Shown: positions 9,042-18,237, counted from the first letter of the stretch. The stretch: DNA of 64,000 bases from JANPPS01 sp043758105 (GCA_043758105.1 JAYVOF010000234.1:1-64000), one strand, 5' to 3'. Made by a program: numbers and translations. The notes: a model not told the origin generated them from the letters alone.

Positions 9042-9476
9042 GTGACTTACGGACCGAGTTCAGAAAGCGTGCTGGGGCGAGGGTGGCGATCGCCTGTTTC
9101 GGCGGAGGCTGAAGCTCTTGTGGAATCGATCAACCGCATTCTCCCTCACATGCGGCATCTTCTACGGAACGTTCGGAATGATCTCGAGCCGATCGACATG
9201 GCGGAGATCATGATGGAGCGGATGCGGACCCTGGGGAATGCAGGCATGTGGGTTTATACGGCCGAACTGGGCCGGTTGACCGTCACCGCTGGGTCCGGTC
9301 AGGCGGCCATCACCGGGGCACACAGCAAAGCATTGACCTTGACCGGGGAATTGCTTGACGTCAACGCCGCCCTGGCCCCGCTGACCTACGGTGCCGCAGC
9401 GGCCGGGTCCGACGTGATCCGGACCCTAACGCGGCAATCCAGGGGCGAAATGCGCTCTCGTGTCGTCGCGCAATGA
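9042..9476 (+). CDS. Hypothetical protein downstream of the ThDP enzyme
   Basis: A 144-codon frame starting at GTG only nine bases after the preceding stop, in the same direction. I do not recognise the family. It is mostly helical, with a DLEPIDMAEIMMERM segment and an Ala/Thr-rich C-terminal half; no membrane segment or signal peptide. The ribosome site is weak. Position suggests it is the last gene of the malonyl-CoA decarboxylase transcript, but coding status is only moderately secure. It converges with the histidine kinase gene with an 11-bp gap. Confidence 0.5.
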   Translation: MTYGPSSESVLGRGWRSPVSAEAEALVESINRILPHMRHLLRNVRNDLEPIDMAEIMMERMRTLGNAGMWVYTAELGRLTVTAGSGQAAITGAHSKALTLTGELLDVNAALAPLTYGAAAAGSDVIRTLTRQSRGEMRSRVVAQ

Positions 9477-9487
9477 CGGGTCACCGC

Positions 9488-11983
9488 CTACGACGACAAC
9501 ACCGGCATTTCGATCGACCGGGCCACCTCCTCGGCCAAAGCCGTCCCTGTGATGGGCTTGCGCAACAGCGTGAACCGCCCCGCCATCTCGCCGGCCATCG
9601 CCCGCTCCGCCGCGTCCGTCGCATAGCCAGTGAGCAATAACGCCGGCAGGCCCTTGTGGCGGCGCTGGGCCTCGCGGATCAGCGCCAGGCCGTCCATCAT
9701 CGGCATCGACAGATCGGTGACCAGCAGCGTGACCGCCGGTTCGGCCGTCAAAATCCGCAACGCCTCCGCCCCGCTGGCCGCGGTGAGCACGGTATAACCG
9801 TACTCCTCCATCTGCTGCCCCAGCGTCTCCAGCACCATCGCGTCGTCATCCACCATCAGAATGCAGGCCGCCCCGGCACGGCTGCCGCGCGCCGTCGTTT
9901 CCGGCTGCTGGAGCACGGGGCGAGGCGCTTCGGGGAACCACAGCGTCACCACCGTGCCCTGGTCCGGCGCACTCTCGATCCGCAGGCGCCCGCCGCTTTG
10001 CTCCGCAAAACCCCGCGCCATCGCGAGGCCGAGGCCGGTGCCCTTCCCGACCGCCTTGGTCGTGAAAAACGGCTCCGTCGCCCGCGTCAGCACGTCCGCC
10101 GCCATGCCCATGCCGGTATCGGCGACGGACAGCCGCACATACGACCCGGCGGGCACGCCGCAATCGGGTGCACCGTCCGGCACGTCATCCATCGCCGCCG
10201 CCAAACTCAGTATCCCGCCCCCCGGCATCGCGTCCCGGGCGTTGGTCGCGAGGTTGACCAGCACCGTCTCCACCTGCCCCTTATCGGCCGCGAACGGACG
10301 CAAGCCGGGGGCCAGCGCCACCCGCACCGAAATGCCGCCGCCCAGCGTATGAGCCAGGATCTCCTGCAGGCCGGTCAGCAACGGGGCCGGGTCCACCGCC
10401 TCCGTCCGCAAGTCGCCGCGGCGGCCGAACGCCAGCAGGCGCCGGGTGATGGCCCCGCCCCGCCCGGCGGCCTCCGTAATCAAGTGCGCGAAGCGTTGAA
10501 CGCGCGCCGGGTCGTCGGCCCGCTGCTCGATCATCGCGGCCGCCCCCAGCACGGATTGCATCACGTTGTTGAAATCATGCGCGATCCCACCCGCCAATTG
10601 ACCCAGCGCCTCCATCCGCTGCGCATGCGCCAACCGTGTCTGCGTCTCCTGCAGGTCCCGCGTGCGCTCCTCCACGAGGCGCTCCAGCTGCGCCTGCGAC
10701 TGGGCGGAGGTTTCGCGCGCCGCCACGATCTCGGAAATATCCGTGGACGTGCCAAACCAATGGGTGATGGCCCCCATATCGTCCCGCAGCGGCTCGGCCC
10801 GGGTTAGGAACCAATGATAGGACCCATCGGACGCGCGCAACCGGCGCTCGATCTCGAACGTCGTGCCGCGCTCCAGCGCCTGCTTCCAGCGGGCGTTGCT
10901 TGCCTCCCGGTCGTCCGGATGCACGATGTCGAGCCAGCCCCACGAGGTGTGATCGGATGCCGGCATGCCGGTGAACTCTTGCCAGCGGCGGTTGAGGAAC
11001 CGGTTATCGCCATCGGGCAACGTGATGAACATCTGCTGCGGCATGGCGGTGACCAGGGTGCGGAACCACGCCTCGCTCTCCGTCAGCGCGGCCGTGGTTT
11101 GGGCCAGCCGCGCCTCGGCCCGCCGCACGGCAGACGCACCAAACCAGGCAAACCCGATCGCGGACCCCGCGGCGGCGAGGGCAAACAGCACCGGGGCGAA
11201 CAGCGGCGCATACCAGTGCAGCCGCACCCCCCACACCACAATTCCCCCGGCCAGAAACGGCAACACCACCCCGACCGGGATCAAACGCCGCAGCACGCTG
11301 TCCGCCAGCGACCCGGACGGAAATTTTCGCCGCCAGCCGAGCTGCGGCAGTGTCATGGCCATCGCCAGCGCCAACAGCACGAACGCGATGCCGGTGTTGA
11401 GCGCGACCGCGATGAATGGCCCCAGCCGGTAGAACTCCTGCACCCCGTACGCATACCCGGCCAACGACAGATAGCCGACCGCGCCCGGAACGGCCGCCAG
11501 CACATGTCCCGCCAGCACGCTGCGATCCGTCGATTTGCGGTGACCGGCCCCGAAGGCGAGCAAGACGATCGCCATGCCGGAAATCACGAGGCCGCCCGCC
11601 GTGGCCGGTGCCATCCGCCCGTTGAACGGGGCCGATGTCGTCTGTGGATCTAAGAACAGCAGCTCATCGATGCCGAGCCTCACGCCCGCGATATACTCGA
11701 CCAGTGTGAGCGCCCCGAGCCCGAGCGGCACGAGTCCGAGTGCCGCCGCAAGCCATAAGCGGGCCCGCGCACCCCCCCCGGCCGCGGCCCGCAGCAGCAG
11801 GAGCGCCGCGCCGGACGCGACAAAGCTCAACCCCACATTGGCCTTCATGGTCGTGAGACCCGGCAGCACGGTCATCAGCCCGGGGATGTCCAGCGTCCAG
11901 CCGGCCAGCACCCCAAGGCCGATCAGGGCCGTGCAAAGGGCGAGGGCGCGGCGCAACCACTCGGTTCTCGCCATCCCTGTCAT
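9488..11983 (-). CDS. Membrane-bound hybrid histidine kinase with receiver domain
   Basis: An 831-residue sensor. Residues 1 to about 290 form eight predicted membrane helices of a type I cannot name. A PAS domain (about 300-420, with QMFITLPDG and WFGTSTDISE) and a short coiled coil follow. The HisKA part has the phosphoacceptor His in AGGIAHDFNN near 468, the ATPase part has N, G1 and G2 boxes (NARDAM, DTGMGM, GKGTGLGLAM), and a C-terminal receiver begins at ILMVDDDA near 708 with phosphoacceptor Asp in VTDLSMP near 756. The final transmitter class resembles FixL/blue-light-type HWE-like hybrid kinases only loosely. No cognate regulator is adjacent, so output may pass through the attached receiver or a distant partner. 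Confidence 0.9.
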   Translation of the reverse strand: MTGMARTEWLRRALALCTALIGLGVLAGWTLDIPGLMTVLPGLTTMKANVGLSFVASGAALLLLRAAAGGGARARLWLAAALGLVPLGLGALTLVEYIAGVRLGIDELLFLDPQTTSAPFNGRMAPATAGGLVISGMAIVLLAFGAGHRKSTDRSVLAGHVLAAVPGAVGYLSLAGYAYGVQEFYRLGPFIAVALNTGIAFVLLALAMAMTLPQLGWRRKFPSGSLADSVLRRLIPVGVVLPFLAGGIVVWGVRLHWYAPLFAPVLFALAAAGSAIGFAWFGASAVRRAEARLAQTTAALTESEAWFRTLVTAMPQQMFITLPDGDNRFLNRRWQEFTGMPASDHTSWGWLDIVHPDDREASNARWKQALERGTTFEIERRLRASDGSYHWFLTRAEPLRDDMGAITHWFGTSTDISEIVAARETSAQSQAQLERLVEERTRDLQETQTRLAHAQRMEALGQLAGGIAHDFNNVMQSVLGAAAMIEQRADDPARVQRFAHLITEAAGRGGAITRRLLAFGRRGDLRTEAVDPAPLLTGLQEILAHTLGGGISVRVALAPGLRPFAADKGQVETVLVNLATNARDAMPGGGILSLAAAMDDVPDGAPDCGVPAGSYVRLSVADTGMGMAADVLTRATEPFFTTKAVGKGTGLGLAMARGFAEQSGGRLRIESAPDQGTVVTLWFPEAPRPVLQQPETTARGSRAGAACILMVDDDAMVLETLGQQMEEYGYTVLTAASGAEALRILTAEPAVTLLVTDLSMPMMDGLALIREAQRRHKGLPALLLTGYATDAAERAMAGEMAGRFTLLRKPITGTALAEEVARSIEMPVLSS

Positions 11984-12156
11984 CAGCCGATGCCTCTCAT
12001 GTTCCGGTATGCGTCATTCTGCCTCTGGTTGTAGGCCGCATGGTATTTGCCCGCTGCGCCACCAGCCATAATCCCGCGGTACTTTCAACCGTCGTTCGCC
12101 GCGCAATTGGTCCGCCGAGGGTTCCGGCCCTGCCGATGAAATGCTATGGCCCCCGC

Positions 12157-12843
12157 ATGACCGCCCCCTTTCCCGCTGCCGTGTTCGCGCCAGAGCACCA
12201 GGCACCCTTGATCCTGGCCCTTCCCAAGGGCCGCATTCTCGCCGAATGCATCCCGCTGCTGGACCGTGCCGGCATCCATCCCGCACTCGACTACCTCGAT
12301 GAAGACAGCCGGCGTCTCCGTTTCCCCACCGCGGAGGACGGGCTCGATGTCGTGCGGGTCCGTCCGTTCGACGTCGCGACCTTCGTCGCGTTCGGCGCGG
12401 CGCAGATCGGGATTTGCGGTGCGGACGTGCTGATGGAATTCGACTATCCGGAGATTTACGCCCCGCTCGACCTCCGCATCGGCGCCTGCCGCGTCAGCGT
12501 GGCGGAGCCGGTGGATGCGGAGCCGGAGGATCCCCGCACCTGGTCCCGCGTTCGGGTGGCGACCAAATACCCCAACGTCGCCCGGCGGCATTACGCCACC
12601 CGCGGCGTGCAGGCGGAGATCGTGCATTTGAATGGCGCGATGGAGCTGGCGCCCGGATTGGGGCTCAGCCGGCTGATCGTCGATCTGGTGCAGACCGGCA
12701 GCACGCTCAAGGCCAACGGGTTGCGGGAAACCGAAGTGATCGCCGAGGTCACCAGCCGGCTGATCGTCAACCGGACCGCGCTGAAAACCCGTCCGGAGGA
12801 GGTGAACGCGCTGGTCGCCCGCTTCCGCGCCGCCCTCGCATGA
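12157..12843 (+). CDS. hisG: ATP phosphoribosyltransferase, short form
   Basis: First enzyme of histidine synthesis, condensing ATP and PRPP. The 228-residue product has ALPKGRI at the start, the PRPP-site segment VDLVQTGSTLKANGL and lacks the C-terminal regulatory ACT-like domain of long HisG. Short forms need the HisZ subunit, which is not in this window. The ATG at 12157 was chosen because family similarity starts just after it; an in-frame ATG at 12136 is the alternative. The last codon overlaps hisD by ATGA. The 170 bp before it hold the divergent promoters for hisG and the histidine kinase. Confidence 0.93.
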   Translation: MTAPFPAAVFAPEHQAPLILALPKGRILAECIPLLDRAGIHPALDYLDEDSRRLRFPTAEDGLDVVRVRPFDVATFVAFGAAQIGICGADVLMEFDYPEIYAPLDLRIGACRVSVAEPVDAEPEDPRTWSRVRVATKYPNVARRHYATRGVQAEIVHLNGAMELAPGLGLSRLIVDLVQTGSTLKANGLRETEVIAEVTSRLIVNRTALKTRPEEVNALVARFRAALA

Positions 12844-14129
12844 GGCGCCTGTCCACGATCGAGCCCGGGTTCGAGGCCCAGTTTCGCGCTCTGTTGCTGG
12901 ATGGCCGGGACACCACCACACGGGTGGACGGCGCCGTCACCGCCATTATCGCCGACGTCCGGGCCCGGGGTGACGCGGCGCTGATCGACCTCACGCAGCA
13001 ATTTGATCACCAAACCCTCACGCCCGGCACGCTGCGCGTCAGCGCCGCCGAAATCGACGCGGCCACCGCCAGCATTCCCGCCCCATTGGCCGACGCGCTC
13101 GATCTCGCGGCGGTCCGGATCGAGGCGTTCCACCGGGCGCAAATGCCGGTGGATCTCATGCACACGGACGCCGCCGGGCTCACGCTCGGGCTCCGCTGGG
13201 GACCGCTCGACGCCGTGGGGCTGTATGTGCCGGGCGGTAAGGCGGCGTATCCGTCATCGGTATTGATGAACGCGCTGCCGGCCCGGGTGGCGGGGGTGCC
13301 GCGCATATGCATGTGCGTGCCCACGCCGGGTGGGGTGCTGAACCCGCTGGTGCTGGCGGCAGCCCGAAGGGCAGGGGTTACGGAAATTTACCGGGTCGGC
13401 GGCGCGCAGGCGGTGGCGGCTATGGCGTATGGCACCGCCAGCATTGCGCCGGTGGACCGGATCGTCGGACCCGGCAACGCCTATGTGGCGGAGGCCAAGC
13501 GCCAGGTGTTCGGACGCGTCGGGATCGACAGCATCGCCGGTCCGTCCGAGGTGGTGGTGCTGGCGGACCAACGGCAAAACCCGGCGCACGTGGCGCTGGA
13601 TTTGCTGGCGCAGGCCGAGCATGACGAGGCGGCGCAGAGCATTCTCATCACGAATGATGCCGGTTTCGCCGGCCGGGTCGCGGCCGCCGTTGACCACGCG
13701 CTGCTGACGCTGCCCCGCGCCGCCATCGCCGGGCCGAGCTGGCGGGATCACGGCGCCATTATCGTGACACGGGATTGGGAGGAGGCAGTGCGCCTCACCA
13801 ACGAATTGGCGCCCGAGCACCTGCAGATCATGACCGCCGACCCCCGCGCCCTGTTCGCGCAAATCCGTCATGCGGGCGCCGCGTTCCTCGGGTCCTGGTG
13901 TCCGGAGGCGCTGGGTGACTACGTGGCCGGTCCCAACCACGTGCTGCCCACCGGACGCACGTCCCGTTTCGCGTCCGGGCTTTCGGTGTATGATATGCTG
14001 AAGCGCACGACGTGGGTGGAGGCGGATGAGACCGCATTACGCGCCATCGGACCCGCCACGGTGGCGTTGGCGACGGCCGAGGGATTGCACGCGCATGCGA
14101 GCAGTGTGTCCGTGCGGCTTGACCCCTGA
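12840..14129 (+). CDS. hisD: Histidinol dehydrogenase
   Basis: Catalyses the last two oxidations of histidine synthesis, histidinol to histidine, with NAD and Zn. The 429-residue frame carries YVPGGKAAYPSSVLMN, GPGNAYVAEAK, GPSEVVVLAD, AEHDE and the catalytic Glu-His pair in NELAPEHLQ. The ATG overlaps the hisG stop by four bases. Length is normal. In many alphaproteobacteria hisD is followed by a UPF0262 gene and a phosphatase-like gene before infA; those are missing here and infA follows after 47 bp. Confidence 0.96.
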   Translation: MRRLSTIEPGFEAQFRALLLDGRDTTTRVDGAVTAIIADVRARGDAALIDLTQQFDHQTLTPGTLRVSAAEIDAATASIPAPLADALDLAAVRIEAFHRAQMPVDLMHTDAAGLTLGLRWGPLDAVGLYVPGGKAAYPSSVLMNALPARVAGVPRICMCVPTPGGVLNPLVLAAARRAGVTEIYRVGGAQAVAAMAYGTASIAPVDRIVGPGNAYVAEAKRQVFGRVGIDSIAGPSEVVVLADQRQNPAHVALDLLAQAEHDEAAQSILITNDAGFAGRVAAAVDHALLTLPRAAIAGPSWRDHGAIIVTRDWEEAVRLTNELAPEHLQIMTADPRALFAQIRHAGAAFLGSWCPEALGDYVAGPNHVLPTGRTSRFASGLSVYDMLKRTTWVEADETALRAIGPATVALATAEGLHAHASSVSVRLDP

Positions 14130-14176
14130 GCCGCGGGTGATCATGTTCCGCCGCACGTCACCTATTTAGGAACCTG

Positions 14177-14395
14177 ATGTCAAAAGAAGATATGATCGAG
14201 TTCAGCGGCACCGTGCAGGAATTGCTGCCGAACGCCATGTTCCGCGTGAAGTTGGACAATGAACACAGCATTTTGGCCCATACCTCGGGCAAGATGCGCA
14301 AGAACCGCATCCGCGTGCTGGCCGGCGACCGGGTCAATGTCGAGATGACGCCCTATGATTTGAGCAAGGGCCGGATCACGTTCCGATTCAAGTAA
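14177..14395 (+). CDS. infA: Translation initiation factor IF-1
   Basis: A 72-residue OB-fold protein with the canonical IF-1 sequence, including EFSGTVQELLPNAMFRV, HTSGKMRKNRIRVL and the terminal KGRITFRFK. It binds the ribosomal A site during initiation. ATG 14177 follows TAGGAACCT, a good ribosome site. The stop codon lies inside an 18-bp tandem repeat that continues into the maf start region. The gene heads the conserved infA-maf-rng-yacG block. Confidence 0.98.
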   Translation: MSKEDMIEFSGTVQELLPNAMFRVKLDNEHSILAHTSGKMRKNRIRVLAGDRVNVEMTPYDLSKGRITFRFK

Positions 14396-14431
14396 GTGGG
14401 TCGGTTCAAGTAAGTGGGCCGGTTCAAGTAA
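14384..14431 (+). repeat. 18-bp tandem repeat, 2.7 copies, across infA stop and maf leader
   Basis: Copies start at 14384, 14402 and 14420. The unit is CGGTTCAAGTAAGTGGGC with one or two changes in the first copy; the third is 12 bases long. It begins inside the last codons of infA and includes its TAA. The duplication occupies the space where a maf ribosome site and ATG would be expected. Confidence 0.9.
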
Positions 14432-14445
14432 TCCCGCCGCTCATT

Positions 14446-15000
14446 TTGGCCTCTGCCAGTCCGCGGCGGCTGGCGCTCCTCGCGCAGATCGGCGTGGTGC
14501 CGAACGGTGTGGTCCCCGCCGATATCGACGAAACCGCCGCGCCCGATGAGCCGCCCCGGCGCTATGCCGCCCGGATGGCGGCGTCGAAGGCGCGCGCCGT
14601 CTCGGTGCCGGGCGCCTTCATTCTGGCCGCCGACACCGTGGTGGCGCTGGGCCGCCGCATCTTGCCCAAGGCTCACGACCCGGCGTCGGTTCGCGCCTGC
14701 ATGGCGCAACTCTCGGGCCGGCGGCATCACGTGCTCACCGCCCTCACGCTGCTGACGCCGGAGGGTGCCGCGTCCCACCGGATCAACGACAGCGTGGTCG
14801 CGTTCGCGCGCCTGACGGAGGCACAGCTGGACGCCTATGCCGAATGCGGCGAGGGGATCGGCAAGGCGGGCGGCTATGCCATTCAGGGCCGGGCCGGGGC
14901 CTATGTTCGCCTCCTCCTTGGGAGTTACAGCGGCGTGGTCGGCTTGCCACTGTTCGAGGTGGGCCAGGTGCTGCGCGGACGCGGCTATCTCAACCCGTGA
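14446..15000 (+). CDS. maf: Maf-family nucleoside triphosphate pyrophosphatase
   Basis: Hydrolyses non-canonical or modified nucleoside triphosphates; Maf proteins are linked to septum arrest and damage avoidance. The frame has the N-terminal substrate motif SASPRR, the AADTVVALG core, FARLTEAQLDAY and GKAGGYAIQG. No ATG or GTG precedes the conserved LILASASPRR in frame; the options are TTG 14446 (used here), ATT 14443 or ATC 14431. The normal start seems to have been lost or replaced by the tandem repeat just upstream. The stop overlaps the next start (GTGA). Confidence 0.9.
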   Translation: MASASPRRLALLAQIGVVPNGVVPADIDETAAPDEPPRRYAARMAASKARAVSVPGAFILAADTVVALGRRILPKAHDPASVRACMAQLSGRRHHVLTALTLLTPEGAASHRINDSVVAFARLTEAQLDAYAECGEGIGKAGGYAIQGRAGAYVRLLLGSYSGVVGLPLFEVGQVLRGRGYLNP

Positions 15001-16088
15001 TTTGGATCAGCAGCAGCCCCGGCGAATTGCGCGCGGCCGCATTCGTGGACGGCGTGCTGACCGACTACGCCATCAGCCGCCCGGGCCATCCAGATGGCGT
15101 GGGCGATGTATATCGCGGCCGGGTGCTGGCCCGGGTCCCGGCCATGGCGGGCGCGTTCGTGGCGTTGACGGAGGCCGAGGGCTTTCTGCCGGACAGCGCC
15201 GGCGCGGCGGGCTTGACCCAGGGTGACGCCGTCCGCGTGCGCATCACCCGCGCGGCGCAGGGCGGCAAGGGCCCACGGTTGGCCCGGGACGGGGTCTGCG
15301 ACCCGGGTCCGCCCGCCTTGCTGGTCCGCGGCCCCGGCGCACCCGAGCGTCTGGCGACGCTCCATCCCGGCATGCCAGTGCGCGTCGATGAGCCCGGTCT
15401 TTTGGCCGCACTCCGCCCGGCGTTGGGCGATCGCGTGTCGCTCGGCCCCGGTTTCGATGACGAGATCGAGGCCGCTTTGGCCGAACTCGCCACCCCCCAC
15501 GCCGTGTTGCCAGGCGGCATGCAGACCAGTTTCACGCCCACCCCCGCCCTGGTGGCGATCGACGTGGACGCCGGAACCGCGACGCAGGACCGGCGGGCGA
15601 AGCCGGTGGCGCAGATGGCGGCCAACCGGGACGCGCTGCCGGCGCTCGCCCGGCACATCCGGCTCCGCAATCTGTCCGGGGCCATCGTGGTCGATCTGGC
15701 AGGAATGAAGGCGAATAAGCGGGGGGCCTTGGCCCCGGCGTTCACGGACGCCCTCGCCGGCGATCCGCTCCGTCCTCTGTTCCTTGGTTTTTCCTCGCTG
15801 GGCCTGGCCGAAATCCTCCGTCCGCGCATCCATCCGCCGCTGCATGAGTTATTATCCGGGCCGCACGCGGCTGGTCTATCGGCGTTACGGCAATTGGTCC
15901 GGGACGCCGCCGCCGAACCGGCCATCGCCTGGGCCGTCCGCGCCCCGCCCGACATCTGCGCCGCCCTGGAGCAGGATACGGCGGCCCGCACAGACCTTGC
16001 GCGCCGCACCGGCCGTCCCCTTGTGCTGCGTCCGGACCCGTCTGTGCCGCCGGGCCAAACCCGCCTGGAGAGGATCCCCCGTGCCTGA
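14997..16088 (+). CDS. Ribonuclease E/G-type protein (short)
   Basis: A 363-residue RNase E/G-family protein. An S1-like segment (GDVYRGRVLARVPAMAGAFV) is followed by the RNase H-like/DNase I-like catalytic region with LVAIDVDAG and AIVVDLAGM, the Asp residues expected for metal binding. It is much shorter than full RNase E or G (about 490 or more) and lacks the Zn-link cysteines and the C-terminal scaffold, as in the reduced homologues found between maf and yacG in alphaproteobacteria. The GTG at 14997 overlaps the maf stop. It probably acts in RNA processing, but activity of this short form is not shown. Confidence 0.85.
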   Translation: MIWISSSPGELRAAAFVDGVLTDYAISRPGHPDGVGDVYRGRVLARVPAMAGAFVALTEAEGFLPDSAGAAGLTQGDAVRVRITRAAQGGKGPRLARDGVCDPGPPALLVRGPGAPERLATLHPGMPVRVDEPGLLAALRPALGDRVSLGPGFDDEIEAALAELATPHAVLPGGMQTSFTPTPALVAIDVDAGTATQDRRAKPVAQMAANRDALPALARHIRLRNLSGAIVVDLAGMKANKRGALAPAFTDALAGDPLRPLFLGFSSLGLAEILRPRIHPPLHELLSGPHAAGLSALRQLVRDAAAEPAIAWAVRAPPDICAALEQDTAARTDLARRTGRPLVLRPDPSVPPGQTRLERIPRA

Positions 16089-16245
16089 CCCGACATGCCC
16101 CATCTGCCGCCGCCCCACCGACCCGGCCCTCCGCCCGTTCTGCTCCAAGCGCTGCGCTGACGTGGATTTAGGCCGGTGGTTTACGGGAAACTACGCCGTG
16201 CCCGCGGCGGGCGACGATAGTGCTGACGATGCGGAAGAAATCTGA
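16081..16245 (+). CDS. yacG: DNA gyrase inhibitor / zinc-binding protein YacG
   Basis: A 54-residue protein starting at GTG 16081, overlapping the previous gene by eight bases in another frame. It has the YacG four-cysteine zinc site, CPIC followed by FCSKRC, then DLGRWFTGNYAVP. E. coli YacG binds GyrB and inhibits gyrase. Size and acidic tail are typical. The 327 bp between this gene and the tRNA hold a palindromic repeat (16273-16365) and nothing else recognisable. Confidence 0.93.
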   Translation: MPDPTCPICRRPTDPALRPFCSKRCADVDLGRWFTGNYAVPAAGDDSADDAEEI

Positions 16246-16272
16246 ATAAGCGCAAGACCGGTCCTCAGACGC

Positions 16273-16365
16273 CGTCATTGCGAGCCGCGTGGCGAAGCAA
16301 TCCAGGACCACAAGAACACGTGTTGCCCCTGGATTGCCGCGCCCCAAGCGGGGCTCGCAATGACG
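16273..16365. repeat. Dispersed palindromic element, copy A
   Basis: A 93-bp imperfect palindrome whose outer arms CGTCATTGCGAGCC and GGCTCGCAATGACG are perfectly complementary. An inner arm reads CAATCCAGG and CCTGGATTG. Related copies occur at 21534, 30129, 44115, 49204 and 58352. Confidence 0.92.
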
Positions 16366-16571
16366 GGCCCCTGGTTTACGCCGCCGTGTGGCTGTTGGTG
16401 GAATGCAAGGGCATCCCACCCCACCTAATCGGGTCGCGGGTGGCGGGGGTCGCTCCCCGTGGGGCCCTCATGTCAGTCAATCGCGCACCTTTGCGAGTGA
16501 ACCCGCGACGAAGGTCGGAACTTCGGCTTGATCCCAACGCCGCCGTGGGCTAACCAGCCCCTCCAGCAAAT

Positions 16572-16647
16572 GCCCAGGTAGCTCAGCTGGTAGAGCATGT
16601 GACTGAAAATTGCAGTGTCGGCGGTTCGACTCCGTCCCTGGGCACCA
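16572..16647 (+). tRNA. tRNA-Phe (GAA)
   Basis: A complete 76-nt cloverleaf including encoded CCA. Acceptor arms GCCCAGG and CCTGGGC pair fully, the D arm is GCTC/GAGC, the anticodon loop CTGAAAA gives GAA, and the T loop is GGTTCGACTCC. No partner tRNA is adjacent. Confidence 0.97.
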
Positions 16648-16655
16648 TCATTTCG

Positions 16656-16880
16656 TTACTGCTGAGCGGGCGCGCCGCTCGGTTGTGACGTGGGGGCCGG
16701 AGTGCGGGGTGCCTTGTTCGCCTCATGATGGCCGACCGCACAGCCCACCGCCGCACCCGCGAGGCCATGGTGACCCACGAAATGTCCGGCGACACCGCCC
16801 ACGGCGGCACCCTTGAGGCATCCCGCGGCCTGGGCGGCGGGGGCGGCAAACAGCACTATCAACGCCAATAGGGCACGCAT
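16656..16880 (-). CDS. Small secreted glycine-zipper-like protein
   Basis: A 74-residue protein with a clear signal peptide (MRALLALIVLFAAPAAQA) and a short mature part rich in Gly, Ala and His, with GAAVGGVAGHFVGHHGLAG resembling the glycine-zipper segment of 17-kDa surface antigens. A Pro/Ala/Thr tail follows. GGAGA stands eleven bases before the ATG. Function is unknown; membrane association in the periplasm is an inference from the glycine zipper. Its 3' end abuts tRNA-Phe on the opposite strand. Confidence 0.72.
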   Translation of the reverse strand: MRALLALIVLFAAPAAQAAGCLKGAAVGGVAGHFVGHHGLAGAAVGCAVGHHEANKAPRTPAPTSQPSGAPAQQ

Positions 16881-17022
16881 TGGGATGTCTCCTGTTTCGA
16901 TAATCCCCTAACGCAGGCCACGGCGATGCGTTCACTGCCGTCCCGCCTATGTCCCGGCGCAAATCACGGCTATGAGGCGATACGTCGATCAGGGCGGCAC
17001 GATGCAACAGGGACCGATTGCG

Positions 17023-18228
17023 ATGATCAACCGACGCGCCGTGCTGACCGGGGCCGGAATGCTGGCGTGCCCGGCGCTGTTGCGCGCCCAAACGGCATCC
17101 CAGACCGGACCCATCCGAATCGGCGAGATCAACTCCTATACCGCGCAGCCCGCCTTTACCCTGCCGTACCGCAACGGCTGGCAATTGGCGGTCGAGCAGG
17201 TGAACCAGCAGGGCGGCATCATGGGCCGCAAGCTCGAAATCATCAGCCGCGATGACGCCGGACGCCCGCCGGACGCGGTGCGGATCGCGGGCGAGCTGCT
17301 GGCGGATGAGGGCGTCGATCTGCTCGCCGGCACCTTCCTCAGCAATGTGGGCCTTGCCGTAAGCGATTTTGCCCGGGAGCAAAAGCGCCTGTTCGTGGGC
17401 GGGGAGCCGCTGTCGGACGCGCTGGTGTGGGAAAAGGGCCACCGGTATTGCTTCCGCCTCCGCCCCAGTACCTACATGCTGGCCGCCATGCTGGTGGATG
17501 ACGCGGCGAAATTGCCGGCCACGCGCTGGGTGACCGTCGCCCCCAACTATGAATACGGCCAATCCGCCGTCAAATGGTTCAAACAGATGCTGACCGCCCG
17601 CCGCCCGGACGTGACATTCGTCGGCGAGCAATGGCCGGCGCTGGGCAAGATCGACGCCGGGGCCACGGTGCAGGCGCTGCTGGACCAGAAGCCCGAGGCG
17701 ATCTTCAACGCCACGTTCGGCGCCGACCTCACCAATTTCGTGCGCCAGGGCAACACGCGCGGCCTGTTCGAAAAACGCAGGGTCGTCTCAATGCTTACCG
17801 GGGAGCCGGAATATTTGGACCCACTGGCGGACGAAACGCCACCGGGCTGGATCGTCACCGGCTACCCGGCGGGCCTCGACACCCCGGCGCACAGGAGCTT
17901 TGCCGACGCCTACCGCGCCAAATTCAACGAGGCGCCGAAGATGGGCTCCGTCGTCGGCTATTCCCTGATCAACGCCATCACCGCGGGCCTGCGCCGGGCC
18001 GGCAGCACCGAGACGGAGGCGATGGTGGACGGCCTTCGCGGCGCGCAATTCGACACGCCGTTCGGGCCGGCGATGTTTCGCCCGCAGGATCAGCAATCGA
18101 CGCTCGGCGCCTATGTCGGCCAGCTGGCGCAAGCGGGCGGGCGCGGGGTGATGACCAATTGGCGCTATATCGACGGCGCCGCCGTGCTTCCGGACGATGC
18201 GGCGGTCAAGGCGCTGCGTCCCGGCTAG
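17023..18228 (+). CDS. Branched-chain amino acid-type ABC substrate-binding protein
   Basis: A LivK-type periplasmic binding protein (peripla_BP_6) of about 400 residues. The N-terminus MINRRAVLTGAGMLACPALL is a signal sequence with a twin-arginine-like start, followed by IRIGEINSYTAQPAF and later VAPNYEYGQSAVKWFK. ATG 17023 gives the cleanest signal peptide; in-frame ATGs at 16972 and 17002 are alternatives. Substrate cannot be fixed: relatives bind branched-chain amino acids, amides or aromatic acids. It leads a four-gene operon with fused permease and two ATPases, the complete importer. Confidence 0.9.
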   Translation: MINRRAVLTGAGMLACPALLRAQTASQTGPIRIGEINSYTAQPAFTLPYRNGWQLAVEQVNQQGGIMGRKLEIISRDDAGRPPDAVRIAGELLADEGVDLLAGTFLSNVGLAVSDFAREQKRLFVGGEPLSDALVWEKGHRYCFRLRPSTYMLAAMLVDDAAKLPATRWVTVAPNYEYGQSAVKWFKQMLTARRPDVTFVGEQWPALGKIDAGATVQALLDQKPEAIFNATFGADLTNFVRQGNTRGLFEKRRVVSMLTGEPEYLDPLADETPPGWIVTGYPAGLDTPAHRSFADAYRAKFNEAPKMGSVVGYSLINAITAGLRRAGSTETEAMVDGLRGAQFDTPFGPAMFRPQDQQSTLGAYVGQLAQAGGRGVMTNWRYIDGAAVLPDDAAVKALRPG

Positions 18229-18237
18229 CCTCGCGCC

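Noticed and set aside
16273..16365. Palindromic repeats as rho-independent terminators
   Set aside because: They have no T-run, recur with conserved loops and occur inside genes, so a mobile repeat explains them better, although they may end some transcripts.
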